Positions 8,680 through 20,260 are shown, counted from the stretch's first letter. The stretch is DNA of 64,000 nucleotides from Asanoa ferruginea (GCF_003387075.1 NZ_QUMQ01000001.1:744001-808000), one strand, 5' to 3'. Translations and numbers: made by a program. The notes: generated by a model from the letters alone, not told the origin.

Positions 8680-9174
8680 GTGTCACTCGAACTGCCCGGG
8701 GAATTGCGGTCTTTGTTGGGGGTGCTCGGCTACACGTGGCCGGAGGCCGACGAAGACAAGCTCTTCGAGATGGGCGAGGCGTGGCTCCGTTTCGCGACCA
8801 CGCTGGACTCACTGACCTCATCGGCGCAGGCGGAGGCCGCGCCGGTCTGGTCGGGTAACACGGGCGCGGACATCGCCGCCTTCCAGCGGTGGTGGACCAA
8901 TGAGGACAGTCCCCTGGCGAGCATGCGCGACGGCATGCCCGCGGCGGTGCTGACGGGCACGGGCCTGATCATCTGCGGCACGATCGTGTTGGCGTTGAAG
9001 GTCGCTGTCATCGTCCAACTGACGATCCTGGCCGTCGAGATAGCCCAGGCGATCGCCACGGCAACTGTCACGGTCGGCGCGTCGCTGGCGGAAATCCCGA
9101 TCTTCCAACAGGTGAGCCGCATTGCCGTAGGCGCTCTCTTCGATCAGGTCATCTCCACGCTTCTCGAGGCCTGA
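8680..9174 (+). CDS. WXG-type toxin carrier with hydrophobic C-terminal half
   Basis: A 164-residue protein from GTG 8680, with GGAGGG at 8670-8675. Residues about 1-75 are helical with a VWSGNTGADIAAF turn (near 52-65), resembling the WXG/PPE-like delivery domain of actinobacterial polymorphic toxins. Residues about 90-135 are strongly hydrophobic. The stop TGA (9172-9174) is followed, in the same reading frame, by TCG and then the ATG of the EndoU gene. Carrier and toxin may therefore be a split version of a single toxin. An overlapping ATG at 8678 leads into another frame and was rejected. Confidence 0.72.
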   Translation: MSLELPGELRSLLGVLGYTWPEADEDKLFEMGEAWLRFATTLDSLTSSAQAEAAPVWSGNTGADIAAFQRWWTNEDSPLASMRDGMPAAVLTGTGLIICGTIVLALKVAVIVQLTILAVEIAQAIATATVTVGASLAEIPIFQQVSRIAVGALFDQVISTLLEA

Positions 9175-9177
9175 TCG

Positions 9178-9678
9178 ATGGCTAGGAAGAGTGGTGGCGG
9201 CAAGCTCATGCGGGCCGCGTTGCAATATCTGAAGAAGGCCAACCAACGAGGTGAACGCCATGGCCGCATGCGGCCATGGGCCCGCGATCACGTATTCAAG
9301 GGCCACATCAAGCCGGGCGCTCCTACCGGGTCAGGCTTCCACTACCGTCCAGGCGGGCAGGATTGGCCAGGCCGTCGGATCAAGACGTCGACTGTCACGC
9401 GTGACCCCGACACCGGGTTGTATCAGGCGGAGGTGGAGTATTTCGACCGGAGCGTGCCGCCGGACGGGGCGTGGCGGCCGAAGTCAGGTCACGGCGGCGT
9501 CAGCACATTCTTCCCGGATCACTGGAGTCCGAGCGAGGTGGACAACGCAGTCAACACTGCGTTCCATCGTTCGAGCCCGGTACCGGGCACGGACCGGTGG
9601 CGCGGCGACTACCGTGGCATAACAATTGAGGGCTTTTACCACCAAGGCGGCGTTGGGCACGGTTGGCCGGTGTTCTGA
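9178..9678 (+). CDS. EndoU-type nuclease toxin domain
   Basis: A 166-residue basic protein resembling the bacterial EndoU RNase toxin module found at the C-terminus of contact-dependent and type VII toxins. Residues 1-40 form a Lys/Arg-rich linker. The catalytic-looking core contains His43 (FKGHI), His55 (GSGFHYRPGG), Lys102, the STFFPDHWS segment (109-117, like the STxFP-xxW motif of the family) and Tyr154. Its ATG (9178) has GAGG 8 nt upstream. It lies in the same frame as the preceding carrier, separated only by TGA-TCG. It probably cleaves RNA in target cells; the next gene is the candidate immunity protein. Confidence 0.75.
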   Translation: MARKSGGGKLMRAALQYLKKANQRGERHGRMRPWARDHVFKGHIKPGAPTGSGFHYRPGGQDWPGRRIKTSTVTRDPDTGLYQAEVEYFDRSVPPDGAWRPKSGHGGVSTFFPDHWSPSEVDNAVNTAFHRSSPVPGTDRWRGDYRGITIEGFYHQGGVGHGWPVF

Positions 9679-9692
9679 CAATGGAGACCCCA

Positions 9693-10142
9693 ATGAGCTT
9701 CATAAGCTTCTCGCTCGACCGCTACAACCTCCCGTTGTTCGACGTGACTGACGCGCGCTACACCGCCCTCGGCGCATGGATCATCGGTGACATCTCGGTT
9801 TATATGAGGGTCTGTCTAGACGCTCTAGCAGCTGTCGACGACGCGGCGAGCGGACGGCCGGTAGAGCCGTGGGGCAGCGACCACTACGAGGTCACGATCG
9901 ACGCCAACGGGCTCCGGTTCACCAATCTTCACGCCGGCGAACGGGGCGACTATCCGCTGGCCGAAGCACGCCCGGCGATCGAGGAGTACTGGTCGTTCCT
10001 TGTCGCCCGTCCTGAGAAGCCGGGGCTCGTCCGTTCATACTGGCCCGAGCTGCCCACCTGGCAAGCCGAGCTGCGGCAATGGGAGCAGACCTGGAACCGC
10101 CGGCACCCTTACCGCGGCCGGCTCTTTCCGGCCACGGCCTGA
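9693..10142 (+). CDS. Probable immunity protein for the EndoU toxin
   Basis: A 149-residue acidic, soluble protein with no domain I recognise, located 14 nt after the toxin stop. ATG 9693 is chosen because GGAG (9683-9686) lies 6 nt upstream; the ATG at 9681 overlaps that site. Position and size directly after a toxin, acidic character opposite a basic toxin, and the absence of catalytic motifs suggest that it binds and neutralises the EndoU domain. The function is inferred from context only. Confidence 0.65.
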   Translation: MSFISFSLDRYNLPLFDVTDARYTALGAWIIGDISVYMRVCLDALAAVDDAASGRPVEPWGSDHYEVTIDANGLRFTNLHAGERGDYPLAEARPAIEEYWSFLVARPEKPGLVRSYWPELPTWQAELRQWEQTWNRRHPYRGRLFPATA

Positions 10143-10196
10143 GCATCGCCAACCCAGCCCAGAGCGCATTTTCCGCGGAAACCCTATGGTGGGCCG

Positions 10197-10484
10197 ATGG
10201 ATTTGCTGTTCGACGGCGAGATCTTCTTCTGGAAGGGGCCGGCGCCGTGGCACTTTGTTTGGGTGCCCGAGACTGAGTGTCTTGAGTTGGCTGCCAACGC
10301 TGATCTGCTCAGCTATGGGTGGGGGATGATTCCGGTCGCCGCTCGGATCGGTAGCACGGGCTGGACGACCTCGCTCTGGCCCAAGGATGGGCGCTACATC
10401 GTGCCCGTCAAGACGGCCGTGCGGAAGGCCGAACGGATCGACGTCGGCGACCTCGTGACGGTGCGGCTGACGTTGGACGTTTAG
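10197..10484 (+). CDS. DUF1905 domain protein
   Basis: A 95-residue protein matching the DUF1905 beta-barrel family: a start of type FDGEIFFWKGPAPWHFVWVP, the central WGMIPVAARIGSTGWTTSL, and an end GDLVTVRLTLDV. The function of the family is not known. It is not obviously part of the toxin operon (54-nt gap). The stop codon overlaps the stop of the convergent MOSC gene by 4 nt. Confidence 0.85.
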   Translation: MDLLFDGEIFFWKGPAPWHFVWVPETECLELAANADLLSYGWGMIPVAARIGSTGWTTSLWPKDGRYIVPVKTAVRKAERIDVGDLVTVRLTLDV

Positions 10485-11290
10485 CGGTCAAGCACCTCAA
10501 CCTCGTCGCCGACGGTGATGAGCGCCGGGTGCTCCGGGACCAGGTTGAGGCCGAACATCAGGCCCTGGTCGATGTTGCGGTGTTGACCGAGCGCCCGCAG
10601 CGGCTGCTTGCCCTTCTCCGCCGTCTCCTGGTCGATTGTCGTGACCACGCAGCGGTCGCACAGGCTGATCGCGCGGAAGATCGCGTCGCCGATGCGCAGG
10701 CGGCCGCCGACCCAGTCGTCTTCCGCCCACGGGCGCGCGCCCTCGACCACCACGTTGGGGCGGAATCGGGTGATCGGCACCCGTTCGTCGCCGGACTCGA
10801 GGAGCCAGTCGTTGAGGGCGTCGAGCGACGCGACGTTGGCGAGCAGCAGCGGGTAGGCGTCGGCGAAACTAACCTTGTCGACCGACGAACTGCCGCCGGC
10901 GGTGTGCGCGGTCGGGTCGTGCAGGAACACCAGCCGGACCGGGCGGTCGAGGAAATCGCTGAGCCACTCGTCTGCGCTCGGTCCCGCCGATCGCGCCGGC
11001 ACTGTCGCGCGGCGGCTTTTGAAGATTTTGACCCCTAGCTCGTACGCCGGGGGCTCCTGGATTGTGATCTCCTCTCGGCCGGGGGCCGCCAGTCGGAGCG
11101 CGCCGGGCTGGACCGCGGCGTCGAGGAAGACGAGCGCCGTGGTCTCGCGCTGGGTCACCCCCACGCCGTCGGGGTCGACGATCATCCAGCGTCGGTCGCC
11201 GGCCAGGCCCCACGGCTCGACGCGGGCGCCGTCGTGCGTGACGCGGTGACAACCCTTCACCGGGTAGGTAAAAATGCTGCCCAGTCGCAT
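10481..11290 (-). CDS. MOSC domain-containing protein
   Basis: A 269-residue cytosolic protein with an N-terminal MOSC beta-barrel domain (LGSIFTYPVKGCHRVTHDGARVEPWGLAGDRRWMIVD) and a C-terminal MOSC domain carrying the conserved cysteine in ISLCDRCVVTTID (near residue 220). Relatives bind molybdenum cofactor and reduce N-hydroxylated compounds or act in sulfur transfer. No molybdenum-cofactor genes are adjacent. Confidence 0.9.
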   Translation of the reverse strand: MRLGSIFTYPVKGCHRVTHDGARVEPWGLAGDRRWMIVDPDGVGVTQRETTALVFLDAAVQPGALRLAAPGREEITIQEPPAYELGVKIFKSRRATVPARSAGPSADEWLSDFLDRPVRLVFLHDPTAHTAGGSSSVDKVSFADAYPLLLANVASLDALNDWLLESGDERVPITRFRPNVVVEGARPWAEDDWVGGRLRIGDAIFRAISLCDRCVVTTIDQETAEKGKQPLRALGQHRNIDQGLMFGLNLVPEHPALITVGDEVEVLDR

Positions 11291-11314
11291 CGCTTCAGGG
11301 TCTCATCGACGGAG

Positions 11315-12148
11315 CTACCAGGCGAGGCCTATTCCGTCGCCAGGGAACCAGTGCCCGGCCGGCGTCTCCCGGTAGGCGAGGAACCGGCGACCGGTGCGTT
11401 CGGCGTGCTCCGCGAGCACGTTGGTCATCGTGACGTTGTCGCTCAGCAACAGCCCGCCGGGTGACAGCTTGGCCTCGGCGGCTTGGAACTCGCGGCGCTC
11501 GTGGCCGGCGCTGTGGTTGCTGTCGTGCAGGAAGATGTCGACCTTGCGGTCTAGCGCGCCGATCGAGGCGATCGAGTCGCCGATGACCAGGTCGACGACG
11601 TCGCGCCACGGTGAAGCGCGCGCCAGGTAGCCGGCTTCCGGGTTGATATCCAGCGAACTCACCCGGCCGGGTGCGCCCTCGGCGGTGTTTCGGAGCAGAG
11701 CAGCCGCGAGTACGCAGGTGCCGAGGCCCTTGTCGACGCCTGTCTCGACGACGTGGGCGGGGCGTTTGGCGCGCACTATCGCGTACCAACCGATGCGTCT
11801 GGCATATCTGACCTGCTTGTCGGCAAGGCCGCTGCGGGCGGACGCGGCCGTGGTCGCGGTGATGTGGCCCCGCAACGCCGCGTCGCCGTCGATCTCGGCG
11901 AAATAGCCGCGGACGGTGGCGACCGGCACCGCGCAGGTGATGCTGACGAACCAGGCCAGGTGCTCGCGGGACAGCCTGGTCAGCTCGTAGGTGTAGTTGT
12001 GGTGTTCGCGGGAGGTGAAGAGCCACCGCACCGAAGTGGCGATGACCTGGGCATCGTGGCGGGCCACCCGGTGCAACCGCTTGGGGAAGGCCGCCACGGG
12101 GGCCAGTGGCGTGCGGGCGATGGCTCGTCGAAGTCTCGTCCGGTTCAC
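11315..12148 (-). CDS. Class I SAM-dependent methyltransferase
   Basis: Methyltransferase of the Methyltransf_24/TylF-like type. The glycine motif is VVETGVDKGLGTCVLAAAL, followed by the acidic SSLDINPEA, then DIFLHDSNHSAGHERREF and a GGLLLSDN motif typical of O-methyltransferases of this group. The GTG at 12148 (277 residues) is preferred. A longer reading from 12244 would run to 12 nt from the divergent regulator start and has an uncharacteristic N-terminus. The substrate is unknown. Confidence 0.8.
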   Translation of the reverse strand: MNRTRLRRAIARTPLAPVAAFPKRLHRVARHDAQVIATSVRWLFTSREHHNYTYELTRLSREHLAWFVSITCAVPVATVRGYFAEIDGDAALRGHITATTAASARSGLADKQVRYARRIGWYAIVRAKRPAHVVETGVDKGLGTCVLAAALLRNTAEGAPGRVSSLDINPEAGYLARASPWRDVVDLVIGDSIASIGALDRKVDIFLHDSNHSAGHERREFQAAEAKLSPGGLLLSDNVTMTNVLAEHAERTGRRFLAYRETPAGHWFPGDGIGLAW

Positions 12149-12255
12149 CCCGGCAGTTGTAGCAGAGTGTGATTCCGAGGTCACGCAAATTCTTGTCACC
12201 ACAGAATCGCGGCGCGTACTTGTCTGCTGAATGGCTCTATGCATACTCTGCCCGA

Positions 12256-13098
12256 GTGAATGAAGGCGTTCGGGTGGTCGACCTGTTCCGCGGGGTGCGG
12301 CTGACGCCGACCCAGCGGCGGATCGCGCACTGCCTGGTGCAAAACGCCACCTCGGCGGCCTACCTGTCGGCTTCCGAGGTCGCCGAGCTTGCCCAGGTCA
12401 GCCAGCCGAGCGTGACCCGGCTGGCGATGGCGTTGGGCTACGACGGCTATCCGGCCCTGCGGCGCAAGCTGCGTGAGCTGGTCAGCCCCACGATCGACGT
12501 CGCCTGGCCCAAGCCCGACGGCGACAACGAGCTCCAGTTGGCGCTGCGCGCCGAGGCCGACAACCTGCACGATCTGGCCAGCCGGCTGCATGACCAGGAG
12601 CGGCTGGCCCGGGCCGGCGCCCTGCTCGCGGCGAGCCGGCCGTTGCCGGTGCTTGGGCTGCGCTCGGCGGCGCCGTTGGCCGGTTATTTCGGCTACTTCG
12701 CGGCGAAAGTCCATCCCGATGTCCGGTTGCTCGACACCGGGGGCAGCATGCTCGCCGACCGGGTCGACCAGGCCCGCGCCGCCGGCGCCACCGCCCTGCT
12801 CGCGATCGTGCTTCCGCGCTATCCGCGAGAGGCGATCGAGGCGCTGCGGGCCGCCCGTGCCGACGGCCTGTCGGTCGTGCTGATCACCGACTCCGCGGTC
12901 GGCCCGGCCGCCGACCACGCCGACCTGGTGCTGACCGCGGCGGTCGGCGCCCAACTCGTCTTCGACCTGCACGCGGCCCCGATGGCCCTGGCCATGGTGC
13001 TGCTGCAGGCCCTCTGCGACGCCGCGCCCGCCGAGGCACAGGGCCGGCTCGAAGAGTTCGAACGTTCCGCGTCCCGTCGTCAGTTGTTCGTGAGCTAG
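12256..13098 (+). CDS. MurR/RpiR-family regulator of the hut operon
   Basis: A 280-residue regulator from GTG 12256. The N-terminal HTH_6 domain ([15 protein letters not shown] to [26 protein letters not shown]) is followed by a SIS sugar-isomerase-like effector domain (about residues 125-250, with [19 protein letters not shown]). RpiR proteins sense phosphorylated sugars or other metabolites. This one lies 10 nt before hutU on the same strand, so it very likely controls histidine degradation. The divergent gap of about 107 bp should hold its operator. Confidence 0.88.
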   Translation: MNEGVRVVDLFRGVRLTPTQRRIAHCLVQNATSAAYLSASEVAELAQVSQPSVTRLAMALGYDGYPALRRKLRELVSPTIDVAWPKPDGDNELQLALRAEADNLHDLASRLHDQERLARAGALLAASRPLPVLGLRSAAPLAGYFGYFAAKVHPDVRLLDTGGSMLADRVDQARAAGATALLAIVLPRYPREAIEALRAARADGLSVVLITDSAVGPAADHADLVLTAAVGAQLVFDLHAAPMALAMVLLQALCDAAPAEAQGRLEEFERSASRRQLFVS

Positions 13099-13108
13099 GA
13101 GCCATCCC

Positions 13109-14743
<1,635 letters not shown>

Positions 14744-14751
14744 AGGAGCCT

Positions 14752-15990
14752 GTGTTGTCCCGCGATTCCGCCCTGGTCCACACCTTCCGGGAGGTGTGGG
14801 CCGAGCTGTCCGGCATCGGCCGCGCCCCCGACGGCGGCTACCTGCGCTTCGCGTGGTCGCCGGCGGAAATCGCACTGCGCGACTGGTTCAAGGCGGCCGC
14901 GGCGGCTCGCGGGATGCCGGTGACCCACGACGGCAACGGCAACCTCTTCGCGACCTGGTCCGGGAATGGGCGATCGGGTGGCGTGCTCACCGGCAGTCAT
15001 TTCGATTCCGTGCCGCACGGCGGGGCTTTTGACGGGCCGCTCGGCATCGTGTCCGCGTTTCTCGCGGTCGATCTCTTGCGTGAGCGCGGCTTCCGCCCGG
15101 CGCGGCCGATCACGGTGGCCGCGTTCGCGGAAGAGGAAGGCTCGCGGTTCGGCGTCGCCTGCCTGGGGTCGCGGCTGCTCACCGGCGCGATCGACCCGTC
15201 GCGCGCGGCCTCGCTGACCGACCGCGACGGGCTCAGCCTGGGCGACGTGTTCGGCGCCGCGCCGGCGGGCGCCCGGCCCGACCTGGTGGCCGGCTTCGAC
15301 GCCTACATCGAGTTGCACGTCGAGCAGGGCCGCGCGCTCACCACCCCGGTCGGCGTGGCCAGCGCGATCTGGCCGCACGGCAGGTGGCGCTTCGACGTCG
15401 AGGGTGAGGGCAACCACGCCGGCACGACGCTGATGAGCGACCGGCGCGACCCGATGCTGACCTACGCGTTCACCGTGCTCGCCGCCAACAAGGAGGCCCG
15501 GCTGCGCGACGCGCACGCGACCGTCGGCCGGGTCGAGGTCACGCCCAACGCGACCAACGCGATCCCGGCCGCGGTGCGCGGTTGGCTCGACGCCCGGGCG
15601 GCCGACGGCGCGACGCTGGATGAGCTGGTCGAGGCGGTCGCCAAGAAGGCGACCGAGCGGGCCGGCCGCGACGGCACGGCCATCCGGTTCACCGCCGAGT
15701 CGACGACGCCCGAGGTGCGCTTCGACGAGGGCCTCGCCGGGCGCCTCGCCGCGCTACTGGGCGACGTCCCGATCCTGCCGACCGGCGCCGGCCACGACGC
15801 CGGGGTGCTCTCCGCCCACCTGCCCACGGCGATGCTCTTCGTCCGCAACCCCACCGGCGTCAGCCACGCCCCGACCGAAGCCGCCACCGACGACGACTGC
15901 GCCGCCGGCATCGAGGCGCTGGCCCGGGTGCTGGAGGAACTGTCCGCCCGGCCACTCGTTGATCATGGCGAGGGGGTGGGTGCACCGTGA
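14752..15990 (+). CDS. M20 amidohydrolase (allantoate amidohydrolase-like) in the hut operon
   Basis: Zinc-dependent M20/M28-fold amidohydrolase of about 412 residues. Metal-binding motifs are GSHFDSVPHGGAFDGPLG, AFAEEEGSRFG, and ELHVEQGRAL. A dimerisation lid follows, and the C-terminal histidine appears in NPTGVSHAPTEAA. Relatives hydrolyse allantoate, N-carbamoyl amino acids or ureidoglycolate. Set between hutU and hutF with no hutG nearby, it probably hydrolyses N-formyl-L-glutamate (inference). AAGGAG (14743-14748) supports GTG 14752 or, with better spacing, TTG 14755. The stop overlaps the hutF GTG. Confidence 0.88.
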   Translation: MLSRDSALVHTFREVWAELSGIGRAPDGGYLRFAWSPAEIALRDWFKAAAAARGMPVTHDGNGNLFATWSGNGRSGGVLTGSHFDSVPHGGAFDGPLGIVSAFLAVDLLRERGFRPARPITVAAFAEEEGSRFGVACLGSRLLTGAIDPSRAASLTDRDGLSLGDVFGAAPAGARPDLVAGFDAYIELHVEQGRALTTPVGVASAIWPHGRWRFDVEGEGNHAGTTLMSDRRDPMLTYAFTVLAANKEARLRDAHATVGRVEVTPNATNAIPAAVRGWLDARAADGATLDELVEAVAKKATERAGRDGTAIRFTAESTTPEVRFDEGLAGRLAALLGDVPILPTGAGHDAGVLSAHLPTAMLFVRNPTGVSHAPTEAATDDDCAAGIEALARVLEELSARPLVDHGEGVGAP

Positions 15991-17324
15991 GCGATGGACT
16001 GTGGTTCGCCGACTGGGCCTGGCTGGGCTCTGACCAGGCACCGACCGAGCGGGTGCTGATCGAGGTGATCGACTCCCGCTTCTCGGCGATCACCGTCGGG
16101 GTGGCGACGCCACCGCCCGACGCGGTCCGGCTGCCCGGCCTGACCCTGCCCGGGCTCGCCAACGCCCACTCGCACGCGTTCCACCGCGCGCTGCGCGGCC
16201 GCACCACCGACGACCGGGGCAGCTTCTGGACGTGGCGGGAGCGGATGTATGAACTGGCCGGCCGGATCGACCCCGACCGCTACCTGGCGCTGGCCCGGGC
16301 CACCTACGCCGAGATGGCGCTGGCCGGCATCACCACCGTCGGCGAGTTCCACTACCTGCACCACGACGTCGACGGCGAGCCCTACGTCGATCCCAACGTG
16401 ATGGGCACGGTGCTGATCGAGGCCGCCGCCCAGGCCGGCATCCGGATCACCCTGCTCGACGCGCTCTACCTGACCTCGACCGTCGACGGCGACCCGCTCG
16501 ACGGGGTGCAGCGCCGCTTCGGCGACCAGGATCTCGACGCCTACCTCGACCGGCTCGAGCGGCTCGACGCGGCCAGCACCGACAACGCCGACACCGTGCG
16601 GATCGGCGCCGCCCTGCACTCGGTCCGCGCCGTCCCCGCCGAGTTGCTGCCCGAGTTCGCCGAGCGCACCGCCGGCCGCCCGCTGCACTTCCACCTCTCC
16701 GAGCAGCGCGCCGAAAACGAGGCCTGCCTCGCCGCGCATGGGCGCACGCCGACCGAGTTGCTCTCCGACAGCGGCGTCCTCGGCGCCCGCTCGACCGCGA
16801 TCCACGCCACCCACCTCACCGACCTCGACCGCACCTTGCTCGGCGACACCGGCACGGGTGTCTGCTTCTGCCCCACGACCGAACGCGACCTCGCCGACGG
16901 CATCGGTCCGGCGCGGGCCCTGGCCGACGCCGGCAGCCCGCTCTCCCTGGGCAGCGACAGCCAGACCGTGATCGACCTCTTCGAGGAGGCTCGCGCGCTC
17001 GAGGCCGGCGAGCGGCTGCGCACCGAGCGGCGCGGCCACTTCACCCCCGCCGAGCTGATCCGGGCGGCGTCGGTGGCCGGCCACACGGCGCTGGGCTGGA
17101 CCGACGTGGGTCGCATCGCGGCCGGCGAACGGGCCGACCTGGTCACGATCAACACTGACAGCCCACGCACGGCCGGCGCCCCACCGGTCGGCGCCGCCCT
17201 CGCCGCCAGTGCCGCCGACGTCACGAACGTGGTGGTCGATGGGCGGGTCAGTGTCCGAGACGGGCACCATGTGCGGATAGACGTGCCGGCGGCGCTTGCG
17301 GAGGCGGTGCACAGCCTGTGGTGA
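15987..17324 (+). CDS. hutF: Formimidoylglutamate deiminase
   Basis: Amidohydrolase-superfamily deiminase of 445 residues that turns N-formimidoyl-L-glutamate into N-formyl-L-glutamate and ammonia. The metal site motif [16 protein letters not shown] (near residue 52) begins the barrel. [14 protein letters not shown] gives the next ligand region, and [15 protein letters not shown] near the C-terminus carries the catalytic aspartate. Its presence shows that the organism uses the deiminase branch. GTG 15987 overlaps the previous stop by 4 nt. Confidence 0.95.
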   Translation: MSDGLWFADWAWLGSDQAPTERVLIEVIDSRFSAITVGVATPPPDAVRLPGLTLPGLANAHSHAFHRALRGRTTDDRGSFWTWRERMYELAGRIDPDRYLALARATYAEMALAGITTVGEFHYLHHDVDGEPYVDPNVMGTVLIEAAAQAGIRITLLDALYLTSTVDGDPLDGVQRRFGDQDLDAYLDRLERLDAASTDNADTVRIGAALHSVRAVPAELLPEFAERTAGRPLHFHLSEQRAENEACLAAHGRTPTELLSDSGVLGARSTAIHATHLTDLDRTLLGDTGTGVCFCPTTERDLADGIGPARALADAGSPLSLGSDSQTVIDLFEEARALEAGERLRTERRGHFTPAELIRAASVAGHTALGWTDVGRIAAGERADLVTINTDSPRTAGAPPVGAALAASAADVTNVVVDGRVSVRDGHHVRIDVPAALAEAVHSLW

Positions 17325-18487
17325 CTTTCCTGATCGACAACATCGGCGAACTGGTGACCAACATGCCGGGCACCGGCGACGGCGGCCTGCTCGGCGTCCG
17401 GCGCAAAGCCGCGGTGCTGGTGGAAGAGGGCGACATCGCCTGGGTCGGCCCGAGCCGCTACGCCCCGGCCGCCGACCGCCGCATCGACGCACAGGGCGGC
17501 GCCGTGCTGCCCGGGTTCGTCGACAGCCACGCCCACCTGGTCTTCGCCGGCGACCGGGCAACCGAGTTCGCCGCCCGGATGGCCGGCGAGGCCTACACCG
17601 GCGGGGGCATCCGCACCACCGTGGCCGCGACTCGCGCCGCGAGCGACGACGACCTACGCGACAACGTCAGCCGCCTGCGCGACGAGGCCTTGCGACAGGG
17701 CACCACGACCATCGAGATCAAGAGTGGCTACGGGCTGACCGTGGCCGACGAGGCCCGCTCGCTCCGGATCGCCAGGGAGTTCAGCGCGGAGACCACCTTC
17801 CTCGGCGCCCACACGGTCCCGTCCGAATACGCCGACCGCGCCGACGACTACGTCGGGCTGGTCTGCGGTCCGATGCTGCGCGCGGCCCGGCCCTACGCCA
17901 AGTGGATCGACGTGTTCTGCGAGAAGGGCGCCTTCGACGCCGACCACGCCCGGGCGATCCTGACCGTCGGCAAAGACGCCGGCCTGGGCGTGCGGGTGCA
18001 TGCCAACCAGCTCGGCCCCGGGGAAGGCGTCCAGCTCGCGGTCGAGCTCGGTGCGGCCAGCGCCGACCACTGCACCCACCTGTCCCGCGACGACATCGAC
18101 GCGCTGGCCGGCTCCCAGACGGTGGCGACCCTGCTGCCGGGCGCGGAGTTCTCCACCCGGTCGGCCTACCCCGAAGCCCGCAAGCTGCTCGACGCCGGCG
18201 CGACGGTCGCGCTGGCGAGCGACTGCAACCCCGGCTCGTCCTACACCTCCTCGATGCCGTTCTGCATCGCTCTCGCCGTGCGCGAGATGGGCATGACCCC
18301 GGCCGAGGCGGTCTGGGCGGCCACCGCGGGCGGTGCCCGGGCGCTGCGTCGCGACGATCTGGGCGTGATCCGCCCGGGTGCGCGAGCCGACATCGTGGTG
18401 CTCGACGCGCCCTCTCACGTGCACCTGGCCTACCGGCCGGGTGTCCCACTGGTCACCAAGGTTCTGCACAACGGAGTCCCGCAATGA
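17321..18487 (+). CDS. hutI: Imidazolonepropionase
   Basis: Third step of histidine degradation: hydrolysis of imidazolone propionate to N-formimidoyl-L-glutamate. About 388 residues of the metal-dependent amidohydrolase superfamily: [17 protein letters not shown] (metal-binding HxH), [20 protein letters not shown], and [15 protein letters not shown] at the end of the barrel. GTG 17321 overlapping the hutF stop is preferred over the adjacent GTG 17318. The stop overlaps the hutH start. Confidence 0.96.
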   Translation: MTFLIDNIGELVTNMPGTGDGGLLGVRRKAAVLVEEGDIAWVGPSRYAPAADRRIDAQGGAVLPGFVDSHAHLVFAGDRATEFAARMAGEAYTGGGIRTTVAATRAASDDDLRDNVSRLRDEALRQGTTTIEIKSGYGLTVADEARSLRIAREFSAETTFLGAHTVPSEYADRADDYVGLVCGPMLRAARPYAKWIDVFCEKGAFDADHARAILTVGKDAGLGVRVHANQLGPGEGVQLAVELGAASADHCTHLSRDDIDALAGSQTVATLLPGAEFSTRSAYPEARKLLDAGATVALASDCNPGSSYTSSMPFCIALAVREMGMTPAEAVWAATAGGARALRRDDLGVIRPGARADIVVLDAPSHVHLAYRPGVPLVTKVLHNGVPQ

Positions 18488-20022
18488 CAACTGTCACCGT
18501 CCTGCCCACCGGCGTCTCGCCCGCCGACGTCCACGCCGTAGCCCGCGGGGCCGCCCTGGTCGAGCTGCACCCGACCGCGATCGAGGCGATGGCGGCTTCC
18601 CGCGCCCACGTCGACCGCATCGAAGAGTCCGGGCGCCCGGTCTACGGCGTGTCGACCGGCTTCGGCTCCCTGGCCAGCACGTTCGTGGCCAGCGAGCGGC
18701 GCGCCGAGCTCCAGCACGCGCTGATCCGCTCACACGCCGCCGGCATCGGCGCCCCGATGGCCCGCGAGGTCGTCCGGGCGATGATGCTGTTGCGCATCCG
18801 CTCGCTGGCGATGGGCCGCTCGGGCGTCCGCCCGCTGGTCGCCCAGTCGCTGGTCGACCTGCTCAACGCCGACGTCACCCCGTGGGTGCCCGAGCACGGC
18901 TCGCTCGGCGCCTCCGGCGACCTGGCCCCGCTGGCGCACTGCGCGCTGGTCCTGCTCGGCGAGGGCTGGGTGCTCGACAAGTCCGGCACCCGCATCGACG
19001 GCAGCGAGGCACTGCGCCGCGCCGGCCTCCAGCCGATCGAGCTGGCCGCCAAGGAGGGCCTCGCCCTGGTCAACGGCACCGACGGCATGCTCGGCATGCT
19101 GCTGCTGTCACTCGGCGACGCCGCGCACCTGTTCGCCATGGCCGACCTGACCGCGGCCCTGTCGATCGAGGCGATGCTCGGCTCCGACCGCCCGTTCATG
19201 CCCGAGCTGCACGCCATCCGCCCCCACCCGGGCCAGGCCACGTCGGCGGCCAACATCCACCGCCTGCTACAGGGCTCCGCGATCATGGATTCGCATCGCG
19301 ACGACCTCAACCACGCGGTCCAGGACGCATACTCGATGCGCTGCGCTCCCCAGGTTGCCGGCGCCGCCCGCGACACCTGGGAGTTCGCCACCCAGATCGC
19401 CGGCCGCGAACTCCGCTCGGTCGTCGACAACCCGGTCGTCCTCCCCGACGGCCGCGTCGAGTCAACCGGCAACTTCCACGGCGCCCCGCTCGGCTTCGCC
19501 GCCGACTACCTGGCGATCGCGGCGGCCGAGGTCGGCGCCATCGCCGAACGCCGCGTCGACCGCCTCCTCGACGTCTGCCGCTCGCGCGAACTGCCGCCCT
19601 TCCTGTCACCCGACGCGGGCGTCAACTCGGGCCTGATGATCGCGCAATACACGGCAGCCGGCATCGTGGCCGAAAACCGGCGGCTGGCCTCACCGGCGTC
19701 GGTCGACTCACTGCCGACGAGCGGCATGCAGGAAGACCACGTGTCGATGGGCTGGGCCGCGACGAAGAAGCTGCGCACGGTGCTCGACAACCTGACGAGC
19801 CTGCTGGCCGTCGAGCTGTTGGCGGGGGTCCGCGGCATCCAGCTCCGCGCGCCGTTGAGCCCGTCTCCGGCGGGCGCCGCCGCGGTGGCCGCGGTGGCCC
19901 GCTTCGCCGGCACGCCCGGGCCTGATGTGTTCCTGGCCCCAACGATCGAGAAGTGCCGCGACCTGATCGCCGGCACCGAACTCCGCAACGCGGTGGAAGC
20001 GGAGGTGGGCCTGCTCAGCTGA
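18484..20022 (+). CDS. hutH: Histidine ammonia-lyase
   Basis: First enzyme of histidine degradation, releasing ammonia to give urocanate. The 512 residues contain the Ala-Ser-Gly triad (143-145, in [12 protein letters not shown]) that cyclises into the MIO prosthetic group. The catalytic tyrosine is in [11 protein letters not shown] (Tyr54), and [15 protein letters not shown] lies near the C-terminus. It is the last gene of the operon. ATG 18484 overlaps the hutI stop. A run of more than 230 bp without a gene follows. Confidence 0.97.
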   Translation: MTTVTVLPTGVSPADVHAVARGAALVELHPTAIEAMAASRAHVDRIEESGRPVYGVSTGFGSLASTFVASERRAELQHALIRSHAAGIGAPMAREVVRAMMLLRIRSLAMGRSGVRPLVAQSLVDLLNADVTPWVPEHGSLGASGDLAPLAHCALVLLGEGWVLDKSGTRIDGSEALRRAGLQPIELAAKEGLALVNGTDGMLGMLLLSLGDAAHLFAMADLTAALSIEAMLGSDRPFMPELHAIRPHPGQATSAANIHRLLQGSAIMDSHRDDLNHAVQDAYSMRCAPQVAGAARDTWEFATQIAGRELRSVVDNPVVLPDGRVESTGNFHGAPLGFAADYLAIAAAEVGAIAERRVDRLLDVCRSRELPPFLSPDAGVNSGLMIAQYTAAGIVAENRRLASPASVDSLPTSGMQEDHVSMGWAATKKLRTVLDNLTSLLAVELLAGVRGIQLRAPLSPSPAGAAAVAAVARFAGTPGPDVFLAPTIEKCRDLIAGTELRNAVEAEVGLLS

Positions 20023-20260
20023 CCACTAGGGACCATCCAACGACGAGGCGGCTCCCAACAACAAGGCCCGATGGCCAGCCCGCCGGCGACGCCGATCTCG
20101 CCGCGCAGGAGGGATAGCTGCCGCTGCGGCCAGGTCGCGCCGCGCTCGCGCCCGCACGAACGGAGCGACGGCCGGTGCACATCGAGGTGGCCGCTGCTTG
20201 ACTCGGCAGGCCGCGATGCTCACGATCATGGCGCAGGCCGCCGGCGAACCGGTGGGATAG

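Noticed and set aside
20023-20260. Possible small genes after hutH
   Set aside because: Open frames here are short, Arg/Ala-rich and without ribosome-binding sites; I see no gene and no clear terminator.
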